Of a DNA stretch of 64,000 bases, positions 1 to 9,879 are shown piece after piece. The stretch is from contig NC_135567.1 of the NCBI RefSeq assembly GCF_964340395.1, positions 15,631,806-15,695,805 on the forward strand, in the 5' to 3' direction. The notes under the pieces are model-generated. The model worked only from the letters and a program-made list of their open reading frames with translations, did not search any database and was not told the DNA's origin. Position numbers and translations under genes: made by a program. Origin of the DNA: Glandiceps talaboti (lineage: Eukaryota; Hemichordata; Enteropneusta; Spengelidae). Numbering within the stretch: position 1 is the first letter of the stretch; every line of letters starts with the position of its first letter.

Positions 1-527
1 CTACCTTGATTTCTTTATCAAGGTATTAATAATGAACATAATACCTTAACTAGGGATTTTAACTGAATGTTTTGGGTCCCCTGGCTTGATTAGTGCCATC
101 CCTAGCTATTAACTAAAAACATGTTGGGTTAGTATGCGGCCATTGGTTATCTGTTCCACCTAAGAAGATCTCAGGGCCAATGACTGTGTACTAACACAGT
201 AATCAGATTTTTGGATATGTATTATGCACCCTTACCCCCGCAGTCCGTCGATATACACTTATTACCTCCAAGAAGGCAAGTGTCATGACACACCACAAGT
301 GTAAGTCACATAATGAATCATTTATCATGCATTTTTACCCCCACAGTATGTCAATGTATAACTTTCTTCCTCCAAGAAGGCGCCAAGTGTCATGACACAC
401 CACAGGTGTAAGTTACATAATAAACCTAATTTCCCTTCTTCCCCCTTACCAAACAAAATGGGGGGGACCTATAATTTACAGGAAGCCATAAAGGGTACGG
501 GTGTTCCTCACCGTGATAGGGAGTAGT
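1..527. other. Non-coding flank downstream of the TatD fragment
   Basis: No coding region is supported here. Just below the TatD reading frame the sequence is AT-rich and contains one short direct repeat pair (listed separately). If the retroelement to the right has a 3' long terminal repeat, it would have to lie here or beyond the left edge. I found no stretch matching the candidate upstream end near 5682-5720. Confidence 0.5.
221..422. repeat. Two tandem copies of a ~100-bp repeat
   Basis: Copy A (about 221-314) and copy B (about 321-422) share a pyrimidine-rich start with a run of C, a central CCTCCAAGAAGGC block, the string AAGTGTCATGACACACCACA, and a GTAAGT(C/T)ACATAAT end. The shared core contains a short palindrome, GTGTCATGACAC. 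The copies differ by small indels and substitutions, so the duplication is not recent. Function is unknown; it may belong to the 3' non-coding part of the adjacent retroelement. Confidence 0.7.
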
Positions 528-1028
528 TCATGGGGAGTACTGCCCCGAATTGTGGCTATTAAAAACCCAACACTGGGGAGAGTTTGGTTTAGGACAATTG
601 GGAGGGGGAAAATAGGGTGAGTCTGTCTTCCAGATGAGGCGATCTTCAGGTACTTGTGATATTGTGAATACCTGAAGGGGCGTGGCATGCCTTACGCTGG
701 CTGTACACCCAAAATAAGTATTTGGAAAGTGGGTCAGCCAGAGTTGAATTTGTGGTGCATCCCCAGAGAAGCAATGGAAATGTATGAACTGTTCCCTGGG
801 ACAGTACTTACGTACCAGTTGTAATACCTCCTCACCAGGTTTATGACCATAAGAATCTCCATCACCTCCTCGAATATGCAGCACTAGGGGCTTTGAGACA
901 GACTGTTCTTGAAGCAGCTGTAGGATTTCTTCTAGAAGTTCCTTCTGTTTTGGCCAAGCAGATTCAGGTGTTGTGTAATCTAGACCTACTTCACCCACAG
1001 CGTCGATATTGCTGGACTCCATCAACAT
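528..1028 (-). pseudogene. TatD-family (amidohydrolase-fold) metal nuclease, N-terminally truncated
   Basis: The translation carries the central and C-terminal TatD signatures: GEVGLDY near residues 12-18 (metal-ligand Glu), VLHIRGG near 49-55 (His), HFHCFSG near 83-89 (His) and KTDSPYFPP near 134-142 (Asp). TatD enzymes are Mg2+-dependent 3'-5' exonucleases/DNases, and the closest animal relatives are TATDN2-like. The usual N-terminal HxH metal-binding motif is missing: the open frame begins just before GEVGLDY, and the sequence upstream is a low-complexity linker in another frame. The domain lies downstream of Gag and protease on the same strand, so it looks like the 3' module of the retroelement. 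The missing HxH and surrounding frameshifts suggest this copy is inactive. The first Met may not be a real start. Confidence 0.75.
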
Positions 1029-1049
1029 ATAGAACGTCTTGAACTGCTT

Positions 1050-1712
1050 TCAAGGTCCTTCTTTCGTTGGGGAGATCACAGTCCGAGGTCTTTTTCGACT
1101 GTGACTCACCTTTTTCTTGCCTTGGTCACCCGGCTGTCTTACTATCTCTGGGGGAGGGGAGGTCAAAGTCTTAGAAGAACTACCTTGACTTGTTTGCTCA
1201 CCTTTCAACGGTATTTTCGACAGCCGAATAGTACGGGATTCATATACCTGCCTTACTTTCTCCTGGGGATGAGAAATCAAAGCCTGAGCATAGCCCCTTC
1301 TTTGACTCACTTGTCCCCCTTTCAAAGGTAATTTAGGTTGCAAGGCAGTACCCGACACAGATTTCTTCTTTGCCATCTTAGGGGTAGGGGTCATCAAAGC
1401 CTGAGCATAGCTCCGACCTTGACTTACCTGCCCAACCGTCAATGGTAAATCAGTCTGTGACGATGTACTGCAACTGGGTGAGATACGCAGTGGAGGTTGT
1501 ACCCTCTGCAAAGGTACCGGTGGCACAGCCGGTGTTTGGGATGTGTTACCATCCGTTGCACGATGACTGGTTCCACCCCTGTGTTGGTCCTTTCCTCTCA
1601 TTGTTTTCTCTCCCAATTTAGCATCTAGACTTGCAGGGATTGCTGTTCCTGTCCTTGGACATCGTACATAGTCTTTCTTGGTTGTAGTAAGACTACTGCA
1701 TTCCCCGCTCAC
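1050..1712 (-). pseudogene. Basic, low-complexity linker segment between protease and TatD
   Basis: An open frame of about 220 codons, rich in Ser, Thr, Pro, Gln, Lys and Arg, with no recognisable enzyme domain. It contains three imperfect repeats of about 40 residues, each beginning (L/I)PL then GxQxSQ; the first two continue with SYAQAL/GYAQAL and Pro-rich stretches. The frame ends with a stop just before the TatD fragment, which is in a different frame, and upstream it can be followed past the Met toward the protease. It is probably the disordered linker of a once-continuous polyprotein, now broken by indels. No function is proposed. Confidence 0.5.
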
Positions 1713-1848
1713 AGGGTTCGTGTTTTCACAGAACTCTCCCCTCCTTTACCCTTGGACTTTGGTTTCCCTTGCGAAAGAGATTCCGCAGTCATTGAGGTAG
1801 AGGAAGTGACAGTATTCTGTTTCAACTTCTCTCGTTTTTGAGAACCTG

Positions 1849-2136
1849 TCAATCCGGAACTCGTCCCTTTCTGCCCCTGCGAAGTGGTAGATGGACCAGA
1901 ACCAAACTGGGAAGTTGTTTGTACACCTCCATTCCCAACCTGATACAGACCGAGCCCACTAAGAAACCTTTCATTTTCATTTCACGTCCAGCTGTTGGCA
2001 TTGTAATCGGTTTAATAGAGGGGGGTTTTGCATCCAATTGGTCATAGAGTTTGTCTGAAATTATAGTTACCTCTGAGGCGGTATCAATCACTGCCTGTGT
2101 TCCATGTCCTTCAATCGTAAGTGACACACTCAGCAT
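1849..2136 (-). pseudogene. Retropepsin-like aspartic protease remnant
   Basis: About 95 residues. The segment AVIDTASEVTII resembles the catalytic loop of retroviral-type aspartic proteases (hydrophobic-hydrophobic-D-T/S-G/A), here with Ala in place of Gly. It is followed by a beta-rich stretch with an internal Gly-rich turn and a GSVCIRLG segment typical of the rest of the fold. It follows the Gag zinc knuckle on the same strand, the usual Gag-Pro order. Between the Gag stop (2304) and this frame, about 160 bases remain readable in yet another frame, so at least two frame changes separate Gag from protease. The frame also ends early, while coding-like sequence continues in another frame toward the linker. 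This copy therefore looks decayed. Confidence 0.65.
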
Positions 2137-2303
2137 GGAACCAGACTAGTTGGCAGATGACTACTTCCTCATCAGCATCTATGTACTTAGGGTTCAGTGG
2201 GGATTTGACTGATAATTCAGTCAAATGGGGTTGGCCATTTTCAATCGGGGTCAGCCCAGGGCCTACTGAGTTGATCCGTGTTTGTTTAGCGAGTCCCCAA
2301 AGG

Positions 2304-3455
2304 TCACTCCCGTCCCATGGGGTCTGGGAGAGAGATTGGGCAATCCCTTTTGAAATGGCCTACTTTACCACACAGAAAACACTTGTCGGATTTAGGGGAT
2401 GGTGAACGACTGTATGTCCGTTTTTGAGTGGTGGCCATCATATAACTCTTCATTTCCTTCGCAAAGCTATCAAATTTGGAGCTTAAGTTAGCAACATGTA
2501 ACTCTAGACGTGACATTCTGTCTTCCATTATTTTGTATCCGGAGTCAACTTGAGTGGATGGACGTTTATTTTGACTAAAGTTAGGTGGGGGTGGCCCAGT
2601 ACTAGTGGTAGTAGCTTGCACTGCAACTATGTTATAGTCAGATTCGTCTTCTGGCCTTGTACACCTAACTTGAGTACGGGCGGGTTTAGTGTCACCAGAG
2701 ATGGCGGCTGCATTAAATTGGAACCATCTAATTTTATCCATAGCCTCCTCAATATTTGCTGGATGTTGATTAATTGCATATTGACTAGCCTTTTTCTCAA
2801 TGCACCCATGACAAAATCTGATAGCGGCTTGTCTGTCTGTATTTGCCTCCGACCCATAACTGAAGGCGAAAGTGGCTAGGCCCTGTATTCTATCTGCCCA
2901 GTTTTGTAAGCTTTCATCAAGCCGCTGACTACTTTGCCAAAAGTTCATTTGTGCCGTTTCGGGGAGTTCTTGGTGACCGAATCGTTGTGCAAATCTAGCT
3001 ATTAGATCGAAATAGTCTATGTCACCATACCTTTCGATTACATTAGCATAATATGTACTGGCTGGTCCCGTTAGACACCAACACAACTGATTCCTTCTTT
3101 CCTTCGAGTTCCACCCTACTTCGTCAGCATATCTTGAGAATTTAATGTGAAATATTCTCCATTCTTCCTCACCACTATACATAAGGGTTTTGGGGATATT
3201 GTGAGATAAAGAGTAACGCTCACGTCTAGTGTAGGGGGGTGATCTATAGGACTTTTCACGTTCCGGGCTTTGGTCATACTCGGGTGATAGGGGGGGTTGT
3301 GAGGAGAAATGTTCAGGACCCTGGGGTCTATAATAATTTGGTTTACTATAGGTAAGTTCCAGGCTATCCGGTCTATCCCTAACTTTTCTCACTTCCCGTC
3401 TATCCATACCCCCGGCATCCACATTGTCTCGGGTATTACTCAGTTCTATCCTCAC
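2304..3455 (-). pseudogene. Gag-like protein with CCHC zinc knuckle (LTR-retrotransposon type)
   Basis: About 383 residues. After a charged, Pro/Tyr-rich N-terminus there is a Retrotrans_gag-type helical capsid region (about residues 95-250), with the family pattern EEW..F...F.....GW, LTGPASTYY, a following RF, and F....Q..DESLQNWADRIQ. Near residues 360-373 is CFLCGKVGHFKRDC, a C-x2-C-x4-H-x4-C nucleic-acid-binding knuckle. Ty3/gypsy-type Gag packages element RNA. The start overlaps the upstream HhH frame by about 20 bases; that frame runs into this one at a run of seven A with an offset equal to one base. The apparent start codon is GTG, so initiation here is unlikely. Either the two were one protein and lost frame, or expression required a frameshift. 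No integrase or reverse transcriptase follows. Confidence 0.75.
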
Positions 3456-4158
3456 TGGTGTTTTTTTCCCTATATGGTTTACTCATAGGTTTAGGTTGCT
3501 GAGGTTGGTATCTGGGGCCATATTTTGGGTTAACCCCCTCCGGTGTATGAAGTAGGCCAAAATCAGCTGCCAATTTTCTTTTGGTGCTTGGGGTTTCAAT
3601 GGAGGGTTCCTCTTTTGCCGCTATTCCATGAGGGACATTTAGACTATGATTATATTGTTCATATTTTGTATCTATATATTCCTCAGTGTCAGATCTATGC
3701 TTTGTTGACGCTTGTTTGACATATCCACCCTCTATTAAATGGGAAACCCTTTTTATTACCTCATCTGTTGTTCGTTGGGGTGGAGGTTTTTTGGGAATTG
3801 CACCCATTACCTCTGGTTTGGGCTGTCCATACTCTAAGTATTCTCTGTCTGGTAAGTTATCATAGGGGGTTTGGGTTGCTTGAGTAACTGAAGTTTCCAC
3901 AGGGTTTGTTGACATCTCTTCCCCATAGCTCAGTCCGATAGCAATATCACTACCATCCTCACTGGGGAGAGGTGTAAAGCTTACCCTTTCTATAAATTCA
4001 GGAAATGACTTCAGATATGGTATTTCCGCTAGGTTCTCTTCTGTTATATTCCCATACTTTTCCCTAAGTTTCAATATGGCTTGTGCGGGGTTGGGACCAA
4101 TCCCAGGAATTTGTTGTAATTCTTCCTCTGTACAATTGTTGATATTAATTGTAGCCAT
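3436..4158 (-). CDS. Helix-hairpin-helix (ComEA-like) N-terminal protein of the retroelement
   Basis: About 240 residues starting at an ATG. Residues 1-60 form a classic tandem helix-hairpin-helix DNA-binding motif: ININNCTEEELQQIPGIGP, a second helix, then a second hairpin around LAEIPYLKSF. This resembles bacterial ComEA/HHH_3 domains, which bind DNA backbone non-specifically. The remaining 180 residues are polar, Pro/Thr/Glu-rich and probably disordered. It sits directly upstream of Gag on the same strand and overlaps it by 20 bases in a different frame. An HhH module at the start of a Gag polyprotein is unusual. It may be the N-terminal part of a Gag fusion split by a one-base indel in an A7 tract. 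Confidence 0.65.
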   Translation of the reverse strand: MATININNCTEEELQQIPGIGPNPAQAILKLREKYGNITEENLAEIPYLKSFPEFIERVSFTPLPSEDGSDIAIGLSYGEEMSTNPVETSVTQATQTPYDNLPDREYLEYGQPKPEVMGAIPKKPPPQRTTDEVIKRVSHLIEGGYVKQASTKHRSDTEEYIDTKYEQYNHSLNVPHGIAAKEEPSIETPSTKRKLAADFGLLHTPEGVNPKYGPRYQPQQPKPMSKPYREKNTSEDRTE

Positions 4159-4698
4159 ATCTCACCTTAGAACTAATAACTTACCCTGCTTGTGCTATGG
4201 TAAGTTAACTGCCTTGTACAACACAACAATAGTTAACAGTAAAACTATCTTCTAGAGTTGAGACGTGTTTAAACGTGTACGCGACAATATACAATTAGTA
4301 TATGGAAATATGCAAGGGTATTTTCTAAGTGGGTACTAATATTCAACAGAGGTACAATAAATACTCTTTCTATCTCCTACTGTACTCGCAAAATAGAAAT
4401 TGATATTTCCCAGTGACTTGTGGAATTATAACTTGCACAACTAATACGGAACAGTGTATACAATAACTATTGTGTCCCCTGTCCCGTACCGAAGATACAA
4501 CAAATAATCTGGGGTTTTTAATCCAAAGTCAGCAACACCTTGCAGACCTTCAGTCTAGGTTCCTAGCCTTTTTATAAGTTATTTGAAATTTACTATTTTT
4601 CTATTTTGTTTCCACTAGCTGGTGTTAACACTCTAAGTCCTTAACACAAATTTTATCTAACCTAGCTATGCCTACACACACGTATTTTACTCAAAGGC
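4159..4698. other. AT-rich leader upstream of the HhH frame, no gene seen
   Basis: About 540 bases between the HhH start codon and the cloverleaf repeats. It is AT-rich, with stops in all frames, and no open frame or recognisable RNA. It would form the 5' leader of the retroelement transcript if transcription runs leftward. Just upstream of the HhH ATG, the minus strand contains GTAAGTTATTAG-like sequence that could include a splice site, but no matching exon is evident. Confidence 0.4.
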
Positions 4699-4968
4699 GT
4701 GGTGCGCCCTCGCGTAGGGTGTGCTTTATTTTGTAAAGCTGGCCCACGACTTGGCTGCACCACACAAAAAAAATTACTAAACCTACTTTATAAATTGAAG
4801 GCGTGGTGTGCTCTCGCGTAGGGGTCGGCCTATTATTTAAGCTCTACCCCACGACTTGGCAACACCACACAAAAAAAAATTGTAGTACCTAACTAATTCG
4901 AACGCGTGGTGCACTTTGTAGGGGCCTGCCCAATTGGTAAGCTCTACCCCACAAATCCGTGTCACCAC
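4699..4968 (-). ncRNA. Three tandem cloverleaf-like hairpin repeats (tRNA-like fold, unidentified)
   Basis: Three units of 63-66 bases lie at 4699-4763, 4803-4868 and 4906-4968, about 104 bases apart, each followed by an A8-A9 tract. Each is closed by a terminal stem: GTGGTGC/GCACCAC in unit 1, GTGGTGT/ACACCAC in unit 2 (a compensatory change) and GTGGTG/CACCAC in unit 3. Unit 1 encloses three small hairpins: CCCT-AGGG, GCTTTA-TAAAGC (5-6 bp) and GCC-GGC. In unit 2 the middle stem survives on the minus strand through a G-U pair. The shape resembles a tRNA, but U33, the CCA-adjacent features and a good B box are absent, so I do not call a tRNA gene. It lies in the retroelement leader, where it may be a structured RNA or a tRNA-derived repeat. 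Confidence 0.45.
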
Positions 4969-5681
4969 ACAAAAAAAATTACTATGAACTCTAATTTACA
5001 AAACGGTTTCAACGAAAATAAAACTGTCCTATACACCAACTATTTGTAGAATTTTTTAGGACCAAAAAACGAAGAACAGATAAGCACTACACAGCGTTAA
5101 ACTGACTTTGCCCCAATTTTCAGTTTCGTACCCACTAACAGGTGGAACGGACGCTATGCATAAATTAACGACCACATGGAAACTGAAATTGACAAGACAC
5201 TTTGAAAATCACAAAATACGAGGTCCACTAACAGAAATATACAACACCAAACAATTGTAAATGAAAACTGGTAATTCTCTGTGCACTAGTGTGGAGCCAC
5301 CCGGAGTTTGACTTTTTGTTTGGCCCCTCCTTCAAATGTCAATCAAGATGACGTTCCCACCCCAGTACAAAGAAGTTTACCACAACTAAAAGTTTGCAAA
5401 ATTCTGAGTGACCGCTCAGATACGGGAGGCCGACTACGCCAATTGTTGTAATCAGTGCCGAGGTTATGTTGTCTTACCTGAACTGACTATCGTCAGGCTT
5501 GACAACTCTGTCTCTGCGATGTGGCTGTGTAGATGCAGGCTTTAGTATACGATTTGGTATGACTTGCATCCACACTTGCTGTAATCCGTCCTACGGGATT
5601 TTCCAGGGTGATACGTTTATATACCAGTCAGTCCTCCATCGTTGATGGCGTCCTGATGGTTTGTTCCATTATTGCTATAGT
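4969..5681. other. Non-coding sequence between hairpin repeats and element edge
   Basis: No supported gene. It includes a moderately GC-richer stretch at about 5280-5640, unlike the surrounding AT-rich DNA. That stretch might be promoter or LTR sequence of the leftward retroelement, but I found no matching second copy in the window. Confidence 0.35.
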
Positions 5682-5710
5682 ACGGTTTCCAGAGGGGCAC
5701 TGGAAACCGT
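5682..5710. repeat. Perfect 11-bp inverted repeat next to duplication breakpoint
   Basis: ACGGTTTCCAG and CTGGAAACCGT are perfect reverse complements separated by seven bases, a strong hairpin or dyad. It lies about 10 bases from the point (5721) where similarity to the 27303 and 49822 units begins. It may be a terminal structure of the inserted element or a protein-binding dyad. Confidence 0.7.
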
Positions 5711-5770
5711 TCATACAACACTACTATCCGACAAGTTCGCTATATATGAACCCAGGAAGAATCTACTGAC

Positions 5771-5857
5771 CTCGACGTGAACTATAACTTGATCTCTGAC
5801 GTCATCATCGGTTACTCTCGGGTCAAGTCGGGGTTCGCCGATTATCTCGATCACCAT
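5771..5857 (-). pseudogene. Short unknown gene, exon 1, copy at left edge of unit 1 (isolated exon)
   Basis: Twenty-nine codons starting with ATG (MVIEIIGEPRLDP...) and ending ...VIVHVE at a good phase-0 splice donor (GAG|GTCAGT). The same exon is found at 27353-27439 and 49872-49958. Here homology to the other units stops about 50 bases into the intron, where the retroelement block begins, so the second exon is absent from the window. The exon is either orphaned by insertion/rearrangement or continues beyond the left edge. This copy alone keeps an ATG at the first codon; the others read ACG. Product not recognised. Confidence 0.5.
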
Positions 5858-7170
5858 GCAATGAAAAGGTCTCGTAGTTTAACGACCCAAACAGCCTAAA
5901 TATATATCTTAATATATTTACAATGAAAATGAATCTTTCGCCCCTCTATAATTTGTAACACTATAAAATCTAAGTTCTCACTGTGGTCGGGGATCACTTT
6001 CATGAACTTGGCCTGAGAACTATAGGGGCGCACTATGCAGGGGGATGAGGAGTATTTGAAAAATTGAGTTCGGTTGGGGGGAGGAGGTATCTGGAAAAAA
6101 TATTGTGATTCATAGGGTACCTGAACCTGACTCAGTTCTAACCATAAATGGAAATAAATAAGACTCCTTAGTTGATGTGGTTATTGTAACCCGTGATTGC
6201 AACATACAACCTTAAAAATAGTTGAAAAGTTAATACACGTAACTAAAACTTGACTGTTTAACAAAATAATTATATAAATTGTATGAGTATAATGGTGTTT
6301 TTGGTCCACAAACTATCTGTGTCTTATATATGTACAAAACTGCTTAAAAGCTTGATCTTAGTGTAAAATTAACCAAACATTTCAAGGGTGCAATAATCAC
6401 AATTTCAACTTGGAGTTAAAATGCATTCTCAATCGAAATCTACAAATAAACTTGGCTACTTACATGTTACATGTTTACACAAGTACATTTTACCATGATA
6501 ACAAATTGAATACCTTGATGTTTACACTTACATCAGAAATATAATTTCAGGTTATCTCTGTCGAAATTTACGATAGAATCTTCACTCGTACAGAAAACTA
6601 TATTTCTTCATTGGATTTTCTGTAATAAATGTTTGGTGCTAAAACAAACTAGTAAATATATAAACTAGAGTAATAATAGTTAGCAATAATTATAAAGTAA
6701 CCAATACGATATAGCTTGAAATGAAATAAAAATCACCAGTGTTCAAATTTAGAATATTATGCGAATATCTGGGATCCACATCAACAAAATAACAAAGCAT
6801 CACTAGAAAATACAATGCCAGGCAGTCTGCTTCGTAATACACGATTACAAAACTAAAGCTAGTGACGTCATAGATATGGTACATGACCTACAATGGGGAC
6901 CAATAGAACATCACAGAACCAAACAACGTTTAATTAAACTCCAGAAATAAATCCATGGAATAACATCTTCAAATACTGTCACAACTACAAGGCAAAGACA
7001 GGTCCACATCCTACATGAAACGTCATTCTACAAAATATATATGTTATCAATTTTCACGAATTTGCCCAAATATTGTCAGTTGTGCAATTACTGGACAATT
7101 TTCTCCAAAATTAGAAGACTTGTATTTTTTGATATATTTTAACACTTCCTAGCATAGGATACATGATAAA
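5858..7170. other. AT-rich non-coding sequence, repeated in all three units
   Basis: No gene supported. Much of it aligns with about 50090-51420 and part with 27540-28430. It includes a poly-purine/G-rich patch near 6035-6100, and long AT-rich stretches with stops in all frames. It lies upstream of the short unknown gene (minus strand) and downstream of the LRR gene, so it may contain the promoter of the short gene. Confidence 0.4.
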
Positions 7171-7179
7171 ACCTGTACA

Positions 7180-7645
7180 GACCAGATATGGTTTTTGTGG
7201 CCTTCCATAGTACAGCTTACAGGCCCACCAAATTTAGGTTGGGTCCTAACGCCAAACAATACGCGTACGCCATACGTACAACCTTGGTCCACAAACACAA
7301 TATCTGGTCCACTGGTCCTCCAAAGGTCGGGCCCTAACACTATACAACCTCGGCCCACAAACTCCATATCTGGTCCACTGGTCCTCCAAAGGTTGGGCCC
7401 TAACACCGTACAACCTAGGGCCAAAAAAATAACCATATCTGATCCACTGGTCCTCCAAAGGTCGGACCCTAACACAATACAACCTTGGTTCACAAACCCC
7501 ATATCTGGTCCACTGGTCCTCCAAACGTCTGGCCCTAGCGAATTTTGGTCCACAAACCCAATATCTGATCCACTGGTCCTCCAAAGGTTGGGTCCTAACA
7601 CCATACAACCTTGGTCCACAAACTCCATATCTGGTCCACTAAGAA
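7180..7645. repeat. 66-bp minisatellite, unit 1 array
   Basis: About six to seven degenerate copies of a 66-bp repeat containing CTAACACCATACAACCTTGG, TCCACAAACCC, ATATCTGGTCCACTGGTCCTCC and a (A/G)AGGT(T/C)GGG(T/C)C end. Because 66 is a multiple of three, frames stay open on both strands, but the open frames are a by-product of the repeat. The copies here are more diverged and vary more in length than in unit 2. The array sits at the same place relative to the LRR gene in all three units. Confidence 0.9.
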
Positions 7646-7689
7646 TATTCATCATAATCTGTGCATTTGATATATCACATCAATAAACT

Positions 7690-9879
7690 ACTTTCAACCA
7701 ACAACACATCAAATAACAACAGTATTTTAAACAAAGAAATAAATGAAATATATATTTTTTTCTAAAAATATATCGCTAGGAATGTATACAAATCTTTGTC
7801 AGTCTTTGCTGACGTTGGGGAATGTTGTCATCAAATTACTGTTTACATAAGAAATGTAGTACAACTTTCAGTAATCATAGTTCTAAATAAGTTGACATTT
7901 ACAATTTATAAATTTAGAAAATGTACAGAAATTATCAAAAAATGTACATATTTCAGTGTACTCCTCCTAAAGTACATGCTGCCATATCAAAGTAACTTTA
8001 TCTTTCTGTAAAAGTCAAAATATGTATGACAAAAAAGTGCCCAAGTAATTAATACAATGTACAACTACCACTGTATTATTGACTCTCTGGTGTACAATTT
8101 TAATATTGGTAACACAATGTAATATCTACAAATCTTTGTCTTTCTCTGTTTACAGTAAGTAATTATCAAAATAGTTTATAGTACTGAGCAAATCCACTTT
8201 TTCTATAAGTTGAAATTATAAATTTCTACATATAGAAATGACACAAAAATAAAAGTGCATATAAACTTGTAAAATATAGAAATTCTTTACAATTTTGCAT
8301 GCTCACATAACATAAAGTAACTTTATCTTCTGTAAAGTCAAAATATTCATGACAAGTGGATACATAATTAACACTACAATGAACAATTATCGCTGTATCA
8401 TTGACTCTATGAGTAAAAGGTACAGTCTTAATATGTATGACAAGTGGATAAGTAATTAACAATACAGTTAACAACTATCAATGTATCATTGACTCTGAGC
8501 AGAAAATGTGATTTGTAATTAAAGCCACTTTCATAAATATTTCTCTAATAAAAGTGACACAAATCTCGTAAAAGTTAAATGTATAAAAATTTTCCAAAAC
8601 ATACAAACCTCAGTGTACTGTTTATAATACAACTGTGAGCAATTACAATTCTAAATAAGTTGACATTTCTAAGTATAAAGTGATTATAGAAATTCATAAA
8701 AGTAGAAAATATATACAAATTATCAAAATGTTCAAATCTCTATGTACTCAATCAAAGGTATATATGCTGTCAAATCAAAATAACTTTCTCTTTCTGTGAA
8801 CTCAAAATATGTTTGACAAGTGATTGAGAATTGCCAGTATGATGAGGAACTACCACTGTATCAAGTACATGTGACTGAAAATTGGCAGTATAATGAACAA
8901 CAGTTAACTAAAACCTGTTTAGCTGCTGGAGACGTGATTGTATGATGAACAGTAGTCAACTAAAACCTCTGTATCAAGTACACATGTGACTGAAAATTGG
9001 TAGTATGATGAACAACAGTTAACTTAAATTTCTTTAGCTGCTGGAGAAGTGATTGACAATTGCCAATATGATGAAAAACTACTACTACCATTGATTATGT
9101 GAGCTGAAATATTATTTGGAACTTGTATATATCTTTGTCATAAAAGTGACATAAAAACTAATACAAGTGATAATGTAAATAATTTAAATTATCCAAATGT
9201 ACAAAAGACAGTGTACTTCAAATAACATATATGCTGCTATATCAAAATAACTTTCTCTTTCTGTGACGTCAAAATATATTTGACAAGTACACATTCAAGT
9301 GATTGACAACTCACAACAGCTAGCTCTGTAGTAATAATGCTGTGAACAGAAATATAATCTATGAAGTGAAGACAACTTTCTCATGAAATTGACATGTCTA
9401 TAAATTCATGTAGAGTTCACAAATGACAATGTACTCAGACTAAGGTATATGCTGACACATCAAAGTAACTTTCTCTTCTGTGAATTCACACTACGTTTGA
9501 CAAATGGATATTTTAAGTGATTGATAATTACTAGCCATATAAACAATTACCTCAGTCTGTATCATTCACACTGTGAGCAGAAAGATGTAATTTGTACAAA
9601 ATAAATATTTCTCTAATAAAAGTGACACAAAATTTATACCAGTTTAAATTCACTAAAATTATTAAAATGTACAAATGACTTTGTACTCGGTCTAAGGGTG
9701 CATTGCTGCAAGATCAAAGTAACTTTCATGTTATGTGATGCCAAAATATATTTGATTTACATGTCAGTCTCCCTACATGATAGGTACATTGTAGTGTATG
9801 TGGTATAGTATTACATGTATATCAATTGACCCCATGTGTACAACTAATACTCCACTTTTTCTGTTCCCTTGAGGGATCT
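7690..9879. other. 3' non-coding region of LRR gene 1, built of degenerate repeats
   Basis: No coding frame supported. The region repeats short modules: one around TGATTGACAATTGCCAGTATGATGA (about 8820-9080, several copies) and one around ACAAGTGGATAAGTAATTAACA with CACTGTATCATTGACTCTGTGAG (about 8330-8510). Equivalent sequence follows the other two LRR genes (29160-31440 and 52440-55520). It probably includes 3' UTR and intergenic DNA, but no convincing polyadenylation site was fixed. Confidence 0.5.

Larger units (their letters stand above)
480..5720 (-). mobile_element. Decayed HhH-Gag-protease-TatD retroelement-like unit
   Basis: Five coding segments in the same orientation (HhH, Gag/CCHC, retropepsin, linker, TatD) with frame changes between most of them. 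No reverse transcriptase, RNase H or integrase motif is present. The right limit is set where homology to the other two duplication units starts (5721). The left limit is not determined, and I could not identify a matched pair of long terminal repeats, so the element may extend beyond the window. It could be a non-autonomous LTR-type element or a formerly domesticated Gag-TatD gene. The truncated exon copy immediately to the right suggests that this block replaced or interrupted the short unknown gene. Confidence 0.5.

Noticed and set aside
3430-3475. Programmed -1 ribosomal frameshift at A-AAA-AAC
   Set aside because: The -1 frame hits a stop two codons later; only a one-base change in the other direction joins the frames.
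4699-4968. True tRNA genes
   Set aside because: The fold is tRNA-like, but the anticodon loop lacks the conserved U before the anticodon, and the B box is poor; kept only as a structured repeat.
6690-6884. Short minus-strand frame in AT-rich DNA
   Set aside because: Not conserved in the matching part of unit 3 and without domain features.
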